A stretch of DNA of 8,352 bases, from positions 1 through 8,352 of the forward strand of contig CBFICL010000037.1 in NCBI GenBank assembly GCA_965661165.1. Reading direction: 5' to 3'. The stretch's first letter is position 1. Each line of letters starts with the position of its first letter. A program made the translations under genes and the position numbers. Positions 1 through 5,334 of the stretch are shown piece after piece. A model generated the notes under the pieces. That model had not been told where the DNA came from. It saw only the letters and a program-made list of their open reading frames with translations, and did no database searches. The stretch is from Hepatobacter sp965661165 (GTDB lineage Bacteria; Pseudomonadota; Alphaproteobacteria; Holosporales; Hepatobacteraceae).

Positions 1-1891
1 TGTACGTATTGTCTTCTTCTTCTTTCTCGTCTTGAGGTGTGATGTCTTGGGAGGCATCTTTTTTGGGTTGTTTACGGCGAGATGAACCTCTTTTCGCACG
101 AGGATTGTCAGATTCTGACGCGTTGTACTCAGTTTCTTGACGCGGACCGCTCTTTTCTTTGTGTGTATTATCACGCGCATCAGATTCGGCGCTTAGTGCG
201 TTGCTTTTTTCCTTGCCTACGTCCGCCGGTTGCTCTTTCTTTTTCTGTGCAGGCGGGGAAGCCTTTGTCTGCTGAGATGGGGTGCCTGCTTTTTTTCCAG
301 AGGCTGCTTTTTTCGATGTTGCTTTTTTAGGGGGGTTCTGAGGTTCAATGCGGAAAGATGAAGGCGCCAGCGTGACATCCTCTTCAAAGAAGATGCGGCA
401 GGTGGTGTTTTTTTCTAAAGCTTCAATGCGATCTCTTTTTTTATTAAAGAGATAGAAAGCTACAGAAGCCGCTACAAAAACATACACGTCACCCTGTGTT
501 TGGGAAAGAACTTGCTCAAGCTCACGCAGGATGCGCAGTGCCAGAGATTCGGTGGAAGGGACAGAGCCCGTGCCTTGGCAGGCGGTGCACATCTGGTTGA
601 TGCTTTCTGTCAGGCTGGGTTTTAGTCGTTGACGTGACATCTCCAACAGGCCAAAAGGACTGATAGTGCCTACTTCTGTGCGTGCGCGGTCCAGCCTCAA
701 TGCATTTTCGAGGCATTGTTCTACTTGTGCTTTGTGTTTACCTTGGTCCATATCAATAAAGTCAATAACCACCAGTCCACCGATATCCCGCAGGCGAATC
801 TGCCTGGCAATTTCTTGCGCGGCTTCAAGATTGGTCTTGAGCGCTGTTTCCTCAATGTGCCGTTCGCCGGTGGATTTGCCAGAGTTCACATCGATAGAGG
901 TGAGAGCCTCTGTGGTGCCAAAAACAAGGTATCCCCCTGAAGGTAATTGGAAGGTGGGGGTGTGAATATCTGCAATATGCTCTTCAACCCCATAATGTTG
1001 AAATAAGGGGGCACTTTCTTTGTGGAGACGAATTTTTTTCACATGGCTAGGTGTCAATTTACCCATGATCTTTTTGGCGTGTCGATAGCCATTTTCACCC
1101 TCCACCAGCACCTCGTCAATGTCGCGTGAATAGGTGTCGCGCAGGGTTTTTTGAATCAGATCGCCCTCTTGATAGATGATCGATGGGGCTGTAGAGGCCA
1201 CGGTCTGACTTTTGATGTCTTCCCACATCTTTTTGAGATAATCATAGTCACGTTTGATTTCAATCTTTTTTCTGTCAATGCCCGCTGTGCGCAAGATCAA
1301 TCCTGTGCCTTCCTGCACCTCTAGCTCGTCCATAACGCCGCGCAGGCGTTTTCTTACACTGCTATCCGTAATTTTTTTGGAAATGCCTCCGCCTTTGGCC
1401 GTGTTAGGCATGAGAACACAATAGCGGCCTGGGAAAGAAAGATAGGTCGTCAACGCGGCACCTTTATTGCCACGTTCGTCCTTCACCACCTGAACGAGCA
1501 AGAGCTGTCTTTTCTGAATAACCTCTTGTATTTTATATTTTTTAGATGACTCCCGTGATGAAGAGCGCTTCTCGCTGCCCTCTTTTTTCTGGGCGGGGGC
1601 CAATGAGGCCACAAGGGCTTTTTGATCCTCCACAGGAATACGGAAGTAATCGGGGTGAATTTCGTTAAAGGCCAAGAAGCCATCCTTCCCCGAGCCAAAG
1701 TCTACGAAAGCCGCCTGTAAGGAAGGTTCAACCCGTGAAATGCGGGCAAGGCACACATCCCCCTTGGCCGAGCGTTTGGCAGAAGATTCATAGTCAAATT
1801 CTTCCAGTGTATCACCGGAAACCACAGCCACCCTGCATGCTTCATCATGGGAGGCATCGATTAAGATCCTTTTTAATTTTGTGTTTGTCAT
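1..1891 (-). CDS. rne: Ribonuclease E/G family endoribonuclease, 3' end cut off by window edge
   Basis: Single-strand-specific endoribonuclease that starts decay of mRNAs and processes rRNA and tRNA precursors, probably as the core of an RNA degradosome at the inner membrane. I translated 630 uninterrupted codons from the ATG at 1891. Residues about 37-150 are the S1 RNA-binding domain (RVEPSLQAAFVDFG at 53-66), with a basic, Ser/Lys-rich insertion near 100-120. R201-T202 match the 5'-phosphate sensor. The DNase I-like catalytic part carries D334 (SIDVNS) and D377 (VIDFIDM), which match E. coli D303 and D346 at exact spacing. C435 and C438 (CTAC) match the Zn-link cysteines 404/407. From about residue 517 the protein becomes a Lys/Glu/Ser/Pro-rich disordered tail, typical of the scaffold half of RNase E rather than short RNase G. 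The stop codon lies outside the window. It sits downstream of hfq on the same strand with a 215-bp gap. RNase G is less likely because of the tail. Confidence 0.95.
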   Translation of the reverse strand, partial: MTNTKLKRILIDASHDEACRVAVVSGDTLEEFDYESSAKRSAKGDVCLARISRVEPSLQAAFVDFGSGKDGFLAFNEIHPDYFRIPVEDQKALVASLAPAQKKEGSEKRSSSRESSKKYKIQEVIQKRQLLLVQVVKDERGNKGAALTTYLSFPGRYCVLMPNTAKGGGISKKITDSSVRKRLRGVMDELEVQEGTGLILRTAGIDRKKIEIKRDYDYLKKMWEDIKSQTVASTAPSIIYQEGDLIQKTLRDTYSRDIDEVLVEGENGYRHAKKIMGKLTPSHVKKIRLHKESAPLFQHYGVEEHIADIHTPTFQLPSGGYLVFGTTEALTSIDVNSGKSTGERHIEETALKTNLEAAQEIARQIRLRDIGGLVVIDFIDMDQGKHKAQVEQCLENALRLDRARTEVGTISPFGLLEMSRQRLKPSLTESINQMCTACQGTGSVPSTESLALRILRELEQVLSQTQGDVYVFVAASVAFYLFNKKRDRIEALEKNTTCRIFFEEDVTLAPSSFRIEPQNPPKKATSKKAASGKKAGTPSQQTKASPPAQKKKEQPADVGKEKSNALSAESDARDNTHKEKSGPRQETEYNASESDNPRAKRGSSRRKQPKKDASQDITPQDEKEEEDNTY

Positions 1892-2029
1892 ACCAAATTG
1901 AAATCCCAAAAAGATTCACAAGACCTATCTGCGATGTCTACGTGCTGTTTACCTGTGCAAGAGGGCCTTGGAAAGAATGTAAAAAAATCAAAGAGAAAGA
2001 CCTCGCTGCCGAGATCAAACTACGTGGGA

Positions 2030-2058
2030 ATTATAATGACTGATATCCCGTGGCACAA
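2030..2058 (-). promoter_or_regulatory. Candidate rne promoter, preceding a ~130-nt leader
   Basis: On the minus strand a perfect -10 TATAAT (2035-2030) lies 17 bp from a weak -35 TTGTGC (2058-2053). Transcription would start near 2023 and give a leader of roughly 130 nt before the rne ATG at 1891. A long leader is known to serve feedback control of RNase E in E. coli; whether that applies here is inference. The ribosome-binding site just before 1891 is weak (GGGA about 14 nt upstream). Because ATTATAAT reads nearly the same on both strands, the -10 alone does not fix direction; the downstream gene does. The rest of the 1892-2106 spacer contains no credible gene. Confidence 0.45.
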
Positions 2059-2078
2059 GAGAAAAAAACGTTCTCTTG
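2056..2078. repeat. 8-bp perfect inverted repeat between hfq and rne
   Basis: CAAGAGAA at 2056-2063 pairs perfectly with TTCTCTTG at 2071-2078 across a 7-nt loop. It lies about 29 nt past the hfq stop. In the minus direction the T-run is in the loop, not after the stem, so it is not a classical intrinsic terminator. One arm overlaps the candidate rne -35 box, so it could instead be an operator or an RNA-stability hairpin at the 3' end of the hfq mRNA. Confidence 0.45.
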
Positions 2079-2106
2079 AAAAGCGCGCCCCTTTTTAAAG
2101 GAAAAA

Positions 2107-2349
2107 TCAATCCTGTTCGGGCTCATTCGGCGCGTATAATTGGACGGGTTCAAGGGGAGAAATGGTGGAAATAGCACTCTTATAGATAAGCTGAATAGAG
2201 CCATTATTTTTGAGGGTCAACGAAAAAGAGTCAAAGCCGGTAATAATGCCTTGTAACTTGACGCCGTTAATAAGAAATAAGGCTGTTTGAGCTTTTTCTT
2301 TTCTGAGAACATTCAGAAAATGATCTTGTAGGGACTTTTTATCTGTCAT
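2107..2349 (-). CDS. hfq: RNA-binding chaperone Hfq
   Basis: Hexameric Sm-like RNA chaperone that pairs small RNAs with target mRNAs and can deliver them to RNase E. The 80-residue length is typical of alphaproteobacterial Hfq. The Sm1 motif is clear: SLQDHFLNVLRKEK (6-19) contains Q8 and D9 of the proximal uridine pocket and the rim residues R16/K17/K19. F25 takes the place of the distal-face tyrosine, and G34 and D40 are in the usual Sm1 positions. The Sm2 motif reads IYKSAISTI (55-63) where most Hfq proteins have YKH. The C-terminal tail is very short and acidic. A GAGA-type ribosome-binding site lies about 8 nt before the ATG. The gene has its own promoter, and rne follows on the same strand. 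Confidence 0.96.
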   Translation of the reverse strand: MTDKKSLQDHFLNVLRKEKAQTALFLINGVKLQGIITGFDSFSLTLKNNGSIQLIYKSAISTISPLEPVQLYAPNEPEQD

Positions 2350-2376
2350 TTTTTATCTCTTTTAATTATTTTTTTT

Positions 2377-2404
2377 ATTATAAAAATAAAGCTATTTTTT
2401 GCAA
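2377..2404 (-). promoter_or_regulatory. Probable hfq promoter
   Basis: On the minus strand -35 TTGCAA (2404-2399) is separated by 16 bp from a perfect -10 TATAAT (2382-2377), in an AT-rich spacer. Transcription would begin near 2370, leaving a leader of about 20 nt. This suggests hfq is transcribed independently of the HAD genes upstream. Confidence 0.6.
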
Positions 2405-2442
2405 CATCTGTGAAGAAAATTATATGAATATTTCTTTGTTTG

Positions 2443-2464
2443 CAAAAAAAAGTTATTTTTTTTG
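2443..2464. repeat. A/T-only inverted repeat at the end of the first HAD gene
   Basis: Eight A residues (2444-2451) and eight T residues (2456-2463), bounded by C and G, form a perfect inverted repeat around GTTA, which includes part of the TAA stop codon of the HAD gene ending at 2453. The stem is almost entirely A:T and therefore weak. It might help terminate transcription in either direction, but this is uncertain. Confidence 0.3.
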
Positions 2465-3124
2465 ATTATCCAAAAGATATTCTATTATTTTTGTCAGAAA
2501 AAAGCAATCTTTAGCATCAAAGATTCCAGATGATAAAGAAAGAGGGCGGTGAACAGAAACAGGCATACACCCCGCATGGTGCGCACATAACATATCTACT
2601 TCTGAATCCCCTACAAACCAAACGTGATGTCCTGGACCATGGGTGCTGTTTTCAAGGGCTTTGAATAGGGGAACCGGGGAGGGCTTGTCTTCAGGCGTAT
2701 CTTGTGAGCCGACAACGCTTTCGAACAAAGAAGACCAGCGAAAAGCCGCCACTTCTTTGCGCAATAAATCCCCTTTTTTGTTGCTGACAACGGCTGTATA
2801 AATGTTGTTTTTTTTGAGCATCGTTAATAAGACTTCAGCGCCTGCAAAAGGTTGGGGATGGTGGAGCTGTGTGATGTGTTTTTCAAAAATATGCTGTGCT
2901 TGGGCACTTTGCGTGCCAAACAGCTTGGGAAAGATAATGCTCACAGATTGGCCTTGAGCCCCCAAAAGCTCACGCCGTGTGATGGCCTCATGCCCAAAAT
3001 GAACAAGCGTTTTGTTAAATGCCTGTAAAAGGAGAGAATAGGAATCGGCCAGTGTGTTATCCCAATCAAAGATCACAGCCTGTGGTCGCGGCGGGAATGT
3101 GTGGGGTAAAAAAGCGTCAGACAC
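2453..3124 (-). CDS. HAD-superfamily hydrolase, phosphoglycolate-phosphatase-like
   Basis: Predicted cytoplasmic phosphatase of the haloacid dehalogenase superfamily (Gph/PGMB-like group); substrate unknown. All four HAD motifs are visible: motif I VIFDWDNTL with nucleophile D20 and acid/base D22; motif II VVSNKK with S114; motif III K147 in EDKPSP; motif IV VGDSEVD with D173 and D177. The helical cap lies between motif I and about residue 95. Length 223 is usual for the group. The start is GTG at 3124: an in-frame TAA lies only nine bases upstream and no ATG occurs before residue 102, so no other start is reasonable; the ribosome-binding site is weak (AGG about 4 nt away). It lies 95 bp downstream of a same-strand paralogue that shares DW-NTL, SNKK, KPSP and GDSEVD, so both probably arose by tandem duplication and may be co-transcribed. 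Confidence 0.85.
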   Translation of the reverse strand: MSDAFLPHTFPPRPQAVIFDWDNTLADSYSLLLQAFNKTLVHFGHEAITRRELLGAQGQSVSIIFPKLFGTQSAQAQHIFEKHITQLHHPQPFAGAEVLLTMLKKNNIYTAVVSNKKGDLLRKEVAAFRWSSLFESVVGSQDTPEDKPSPVPLFKALENSTHGPGHHVWFVGDSEVDMLCAHHAGCMPVSVHRPLSLSSGIFDAKDCFFLTKIIEYLLDNQKK

Positions 3125-3194
3125 GACCTGTCTTTACGAAAAGAGGAAAGAATCGTTTCGTTTATCACTGTATCTTTTTTTTCTATCTATCGAT

Positions 3195-3214
3195 ATGCTC
3201 AAAAGCATTTTTTT
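3195..3214 (+). terminator. Weak terminator-like hairpin, plus-strand orientation
   Basis: ATGCT (3195-3199) and AGCAT (3204-3208) form a 5-bp stem with a CAAA loop, followed by a run of T to 3214. In the plus direction this has terminator shape, yet no plus-strand gene lies upstream in the window. On the minus strand the A-run precedes the stem, so it would not terminate the HAD transcript. The stem is short and the call is weak. Confidence 0.25.
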
Positions 3215-3219
3215 AGGTG

Positions 3220-3909
3220 TTAATCAGACAAGATGTGGCGAAGAATCGACAGTAAGGTCATACAGTCGACAGCATCTATGATGTGAGATTTTTTTTTCAA
3301 CGCTCGATAGACAGACACAAACATGACACCACTTTTTTGCGCACAGAGCGCGTCAACCTCTGAATCTCCGACAAACCAAATATGGTGTCCGGGGGTATGA
3401 CCGCTTCCTTGTAAAGCTGCTAATAAGGGCTCTGGCGAAGGTTTGCGCATATATGATCCATCTGCGCCAATGATTTTCTGAAAAAAAGGCATCCATTGCA
3501 GATGGTGTACGTTGGTTTTCAGGAGGTCTTGCTTTTTGTTGCTACACAGGGCTGTATAAATTTTTTTTTCCTTTAACAACATGAGAAGATCATAGGCGCC
3601 TGGAAAGGGCATGGGGTGTTGATGACCCAAAGAAGCCATGATTTCTTCAAAATAAAGCTGTGCATCTTCAGCGTCTCGGTCAAAAAAATGAGGAAAAGAA
3701 GAAAAGAACGTTTGTCCCCGATTGTCCATCAGTGTCTTTGATGTTACGTTGGGCCTGCCAAAGTGTTGGCATGTTTGGTTGAAAGGATCTAAGAGAATTT
3801 CATAAGTGTCGACCAGCGTGTTGTTCCAATCAAAAATAACGGCGCGCGGTCGCGGTAATAGATTAAGATTGTTGGCAGCACAGATCACTCTATCATATTC
3901 CCCTTTCAT
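3220..3909 (-). CDS. HAD-superfamily protein with altered motif I (DWN instead of DWD)
   Basis: Paralogue of the next gene downstream and clearly HAD-fold, but motif I reads VIFDWNNTL: nucleophile D27 is kept, while the second aspartate, the usual general acid/base, is N29. The other motifs are intact: S123 (LCSNKK), K156 (RKPSP) and D182/D186 (VGDSEVD). In HAD phosphatases the second Asp protonates the leaving group and activates water, so this protein may be a slow or inactive phosphatase or a binding/regulatory partner of its neighbour; that is inference. I place the start at the ATG at 3909 (229 residues). A longer reading from 4014 exists, but its extra 35 residues are not HAD-like and would overlap the divergent tsaB-like gene. 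The start at 3909 leaves a 52-bp divergent intergenic region. The downstream paralogue begins 95 bp after its stop. Confidence 0.82.
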   Translation of the reverse strand: MKGEYDRVICAANNLNLLPRPRAVIFDWNNTLVDTYEILLDPFNQTCQHFGRPNVTSKTLMDNRGQTFFSSFPHFFDRDAEDAQLYFEEIMASLGHQHPMPFPGAYDLLMLLKEKKIYTALCSNKKQDLLKTNVHHLQWMPFFQKIIGADGSYMRKPSPEPLLAALQGSGHTPGHHIWFVGDSEVDALCAQKSGVMFVSVYRALKKKSHIIDAVDCMTLLSILRHILSD

Positions 3910-3961
3910 GTTTAAAAATAGCCACCGCGTATTCAATCTATTGTGTAGGATATGACAGAGC

Positions 3962-4552
3962 ATGTGTTCGTTTTTTCTCAATGTCACCAAAAATCTGATT
4001 TCTTTGGGCGCCATAGATCAGCTTACGAAACAGGCGGTAACAAAGCATGTGCCTGTGGAAGGGTCGGCCACCTTAAGCCGTCTTTTAGCCTCGTCCATTC
4101 AGCGTTTCTGGCAAGAGCAGGGTTTATGCCTCCAAGATTTTTCTCATATGGCGTGGGCGGCTCCCCGGCATCAGTTGAGCGTTTACCGGCTTACTTATGC
4201 ATGTGTGGCAGGGCTGAAAACAGCTTGCCCCACGCTTTGTGTCGCAGAACCTTCGTTTTTTGACTTGGTGTGTCGCGGGGTTCAAACCGCGCCTGAAAAG
4301 ACGGTGTGTCTCACCCCTTTTGGTCAAGCATTTTATGCCTATTGGCAGTCAGGTGAGCATAGGGAGGAGCAAAAAATCAGCCAAGAAGATCTTAAGACAT
4401 GGATAAGAGGATTTTTGGACAAGGAATATGTTTTTGTGGGTGCGCGTGACGAGGGTGTGCTTTCTGCTTTAGGGGCCTCACCTTTATTTTTGTCTGAAAA
4501 AACTATTATTAACTTTTTCGAAAAAATAATATCTTTTAAAGATAAAAAATAA
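3962..4552 (+). CDS. tsaB: Divergent TsaB-like protein (tRNA t6A synthesis partner)
   Basis: Probably a degenerate TsaB (YeaZ), the partner that forms a dimer with TsaD for threonylcarbamoylation of A37 in ANN-decoding tRNAs; it acts in the cytoplasm. The assignment rests on remembered family motifs over the whole length: FLNVTKNLISLG (5-16) takes the place of the N-terminal LDTS strand; SRLLASSIQRFWQEQGLCLQDF (39-60 region) matches the family helix ending in GLSLADLD; APRHQLSVYRL (67-77) matches GPGSFTGLRVG; LTPFGQAFYAYW (117-128) matches DARRGEVYAQ; and YVFVGARDEGVL (156-167) matches the LVGxGAELL segment. The colinear match supports the start at 3962, with AGGA 11 nt upstream. At 196 residues it is slightly short, and several hallmark residues differ (LDTS to LNVT; FTG lost). 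It is divergent from the HAD pair and followed by the mucR-like gene. If the alignment is wrong, it is a hypothetical protein. Confidence 0.55.
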   Translation: MCSFFLNVTKNLISLGAIDQLTKQAVTKHVPVEGSATLSRLLASSIQRFWQEQGLCLQDFSHMAWAAPRHQLSVYRLTYACVAGLKTACPTLCVAEPSFFDLVCRGVQTAPEKTVCLTPFGQAFYAYWQSGEHREEQKISQEDLKTWIRGFLDKEYVFVGARDEGVLSALGASPLFLSEKTIINFFEKIISFKDKK

Positions 4553-4581
4553 CGTTCACGATAATGTCCAAAAATATCTAA

Positions 4582-4640
4582 GCACTTTAAAAATAACTGA
4601 TTTTATATCTTGAAAAGTTAATGAAAGAAAGATAAAGTGC
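4582..4640. repeat. Perfect 8-bp inverted repeat, possible operator of the MucR-like gene
   Basis: GCACTTTA (4582-4589) and its exact reverse complement TAAAGTGC (4633-4640) are separated by 43 bp, so their centres are 51 bp apart, close to five helical turns. The right arm overlaps the candidate -10 box of the downstream gene. A partial third copy, GTGCTTTA, lies at 4670-4677. The whole spacer is AT-rich with many TpA steps, which suits binding by MucR/Ros proteins. Autoregulation is inference. Confidence 0.4.
4610..4638 (+). promoter_or_regulatory. Candidate promoter of the MucR-like gene
   Basis: -35 TTGAAA (4610-4615) and -10 TAAAGT (4633-4638) are separated by 17 bp. Transcription would start near 4645, giving a leader of about 54 nt before the ATG at 4699. 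The -10 lies inside the right arm of an inverted repeat. Confidence 0.45.
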
Positions 4641-4698
4641 CCAAAAAGATTTTTATACAGGGTTTTAGTGTGCTTTATGGTTATTCAGGGGTTTGAAA

Positions 4699-5160
4699 AT
4701 GCATTTAGATCATTTTTTATCTAAAAAAAACATTGAGGGGGCAGGGTCCTCTCTTTTGAATGTGTTAAGTGATGTTGTGGCGGCTTATGTGTCGAACAAC
4801 AGGGTGAATGTGTCTGAAATTCCTGAACTTATTCGTCAGGTCTATTTAACGCTTGTGTGTCTAGAAGATTGTCGCACAACCGCCATGGGCTCGGGTCTTG
4901 ATCCAGCGGTGCCGGTGGCAGATTCTGTGACGGATGATTATATCATATGTCTGGAGGACGGTAAGCCGCTGAAAATGCTGAAACGTCACTTGCGTGCTGT
5001 TTATAATCTGACACCAGAGCAGTATCGTATGCGCTGGGGGTTGCCGGAGGACTATCCTATGGTGGCGCCTAACTATGCAAAAAAGCGTAGCTCTCTTGCC
5101 AAAATGAATGGGTTAGGTCAATCGCCGACACCCGAACAACGCTCTGTCTCTTGCCTCTAA
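4699..5160 (+). CDS. MucR/Ros-family transcriptional regulator
   Basis: DNA-binding regulator of the alphaproteobacterial Ros/MucR family, which silences or controls AT-rich promoters, often including its own. Residues about 17-52 (AAYVSNNRVNVSEIPELI core) are the typical N-terminal oligomerisation region. Residues 79-136 are the zinc-finger-like DNA-binding domain: YIICLEDGKPLKMLKRHL, then NLTPEQYRMRWGLPEDYPM and VAPNYAKKRSSLAK. Compared with Ros (C79, C82, H92, H96/H97), the equivalent positions here are C84, D87, H97 and V101/Y102, so the metal site has only one certain His and one Cys plus an Asp. Some family members are known to fold without zinc. I chose the ATG at 4699 over a TTG two codons upstream because AGGGG (4687-4691) sits at ideal 7-nt spacing from it. 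Length 153 is normal for the family. It follows the tsaB-like gene after 146 bp with its own promoter and precedes a tRNA gene. Confidence 0.93.
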   Translation: MHLDHFLSKKNIEGAGSSLLNVLSDVVAAYVSNNRVNVSEIPELIRQVYLTLVCLEDCRTTAMGSGLDPAVPVADSVTDDYIICLEDGKPLKMLKRHLRAVYNLTPEQYRMRWGLPEDYPMVAPNYAKKRSSLAKMNGLGQSPTPEQRSVSCL

Positions 5161-5188
5161 GATTTCCCCTTTCTTTTTGGCGACAGCT

Positions 5189-5213
5189 AGGGGTTGTGTC
5201 CCTTCTTTTTTTT
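5189..5213 (+). terminator. Possible intrinsic terminator after the MucR-like gene
   Basis: AGGG (5189-5192) pairs with CCCT (5200-5203) over a 7-nt loop and is followed by a C and eight T residues (5206-5213). The 4-bp stem is short but GC-rich and well placed 29 nt after the stop codon. Confidence 0.35.
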
Positions 5214-5223
5214 GCGTTATGCT
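5194..5223 (+). promoter_or_regulatory. Weak candidate promoter for tRNA-Gln
   Basis: -35 TTGTGT (5194-5199) and -10 TATGCT (5218-5223) are 18 bp apart, which would place the start about 12 nt before the mature tRNA 5' end. The boxes are poor matches and overlap the terminator-like hairpin, so read-through from the upstream gene is an alternative. Confidence 0.25.
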
Positions 5224-5241
5224 TGTGGTGAATCCAGAGTT

Positions 5242-5316
5242 TGGGGTGTAGCCAAGCGGTAAGGCAGCGGTTTTTGGTACCGCCATTCCCAGGTTCGAAT
5301 CCTGGCACCCCAGCCA
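5242..5316 (+). tRNA. tRNA-Gln (anticodon UUG)
   Basis: Complete cloverleaf read by eye. The acceptor stem TGGGGTG (5242-5248) pairs with CACCCCA (5306-5312), G5313 is the discriminator, and CCA (5314-5316) is encoded. The D-arm is at 5251-5265. The anticodon stem GCGGT/ACCGC (5267-5271, 5279-5283) encloses the loop TTTTGGT with anticodon TTG at 5274-5276, which reads CAA (and CAG by wobble). The T-arm CCAGG-TTCGAAT-CCTGG spans 5289-5305. Every stem is fully paired. It delivers Gln to the ribosome; in many alphaproteobacteria this tRNA is charged indirectly through Glu-tRNA-Gln and GatCAB. Confidence 0.97.
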
Positions 5317-5334
5317 TGAGATGGGCTGTTTTTT
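5312..5334 (+). terminator. Possible terminator overlapping the tRNA CCA end
   Basis: AGCC (5312-5315) pairs with GGCT (5324-5327), extended by AT/AT with one bulged G, over a GAG loop, followed by G and six T residues (5329-5334). The stem borrows the last bases of the tRNA and the T-run reaches the stop codon of the convergent dsbA-like gene (5333-5335). Formation would compete with the acceptor stem, so the call is tentative. Confidence 0.35.

Noticed and set aside
666..965. Plus-strand open frames within 82-965
   Set aside because: They lie opposite conserved RNase E catalytic sequence and resemble no protein; they are antisense shadows.
1735..2098. Plus-strand open frames at 1735-2043 and 1898-2098
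   Set aside because: The first overlaps the conserved RNase E N-terminus. The second fills the rne leader but has no ribosome-binding site or recognisable protein features.
3910..4014. N-terminal extension of the second HAD protein to an ATG at 4014
   Set aside because: The extra residues have no HAD similarity, would overlap the divergent TsaB-like gene, and the paralogue begins only 19 residues before the nucleophile, consistent with the start at 3909.
3962..4552. Reading the gene at 3962 as a completely unknown protein
   Set aside because: The order and spacing of several TsaB-like segments along the full length make a divergent TsaB the better working call, although confidence remains moderate.
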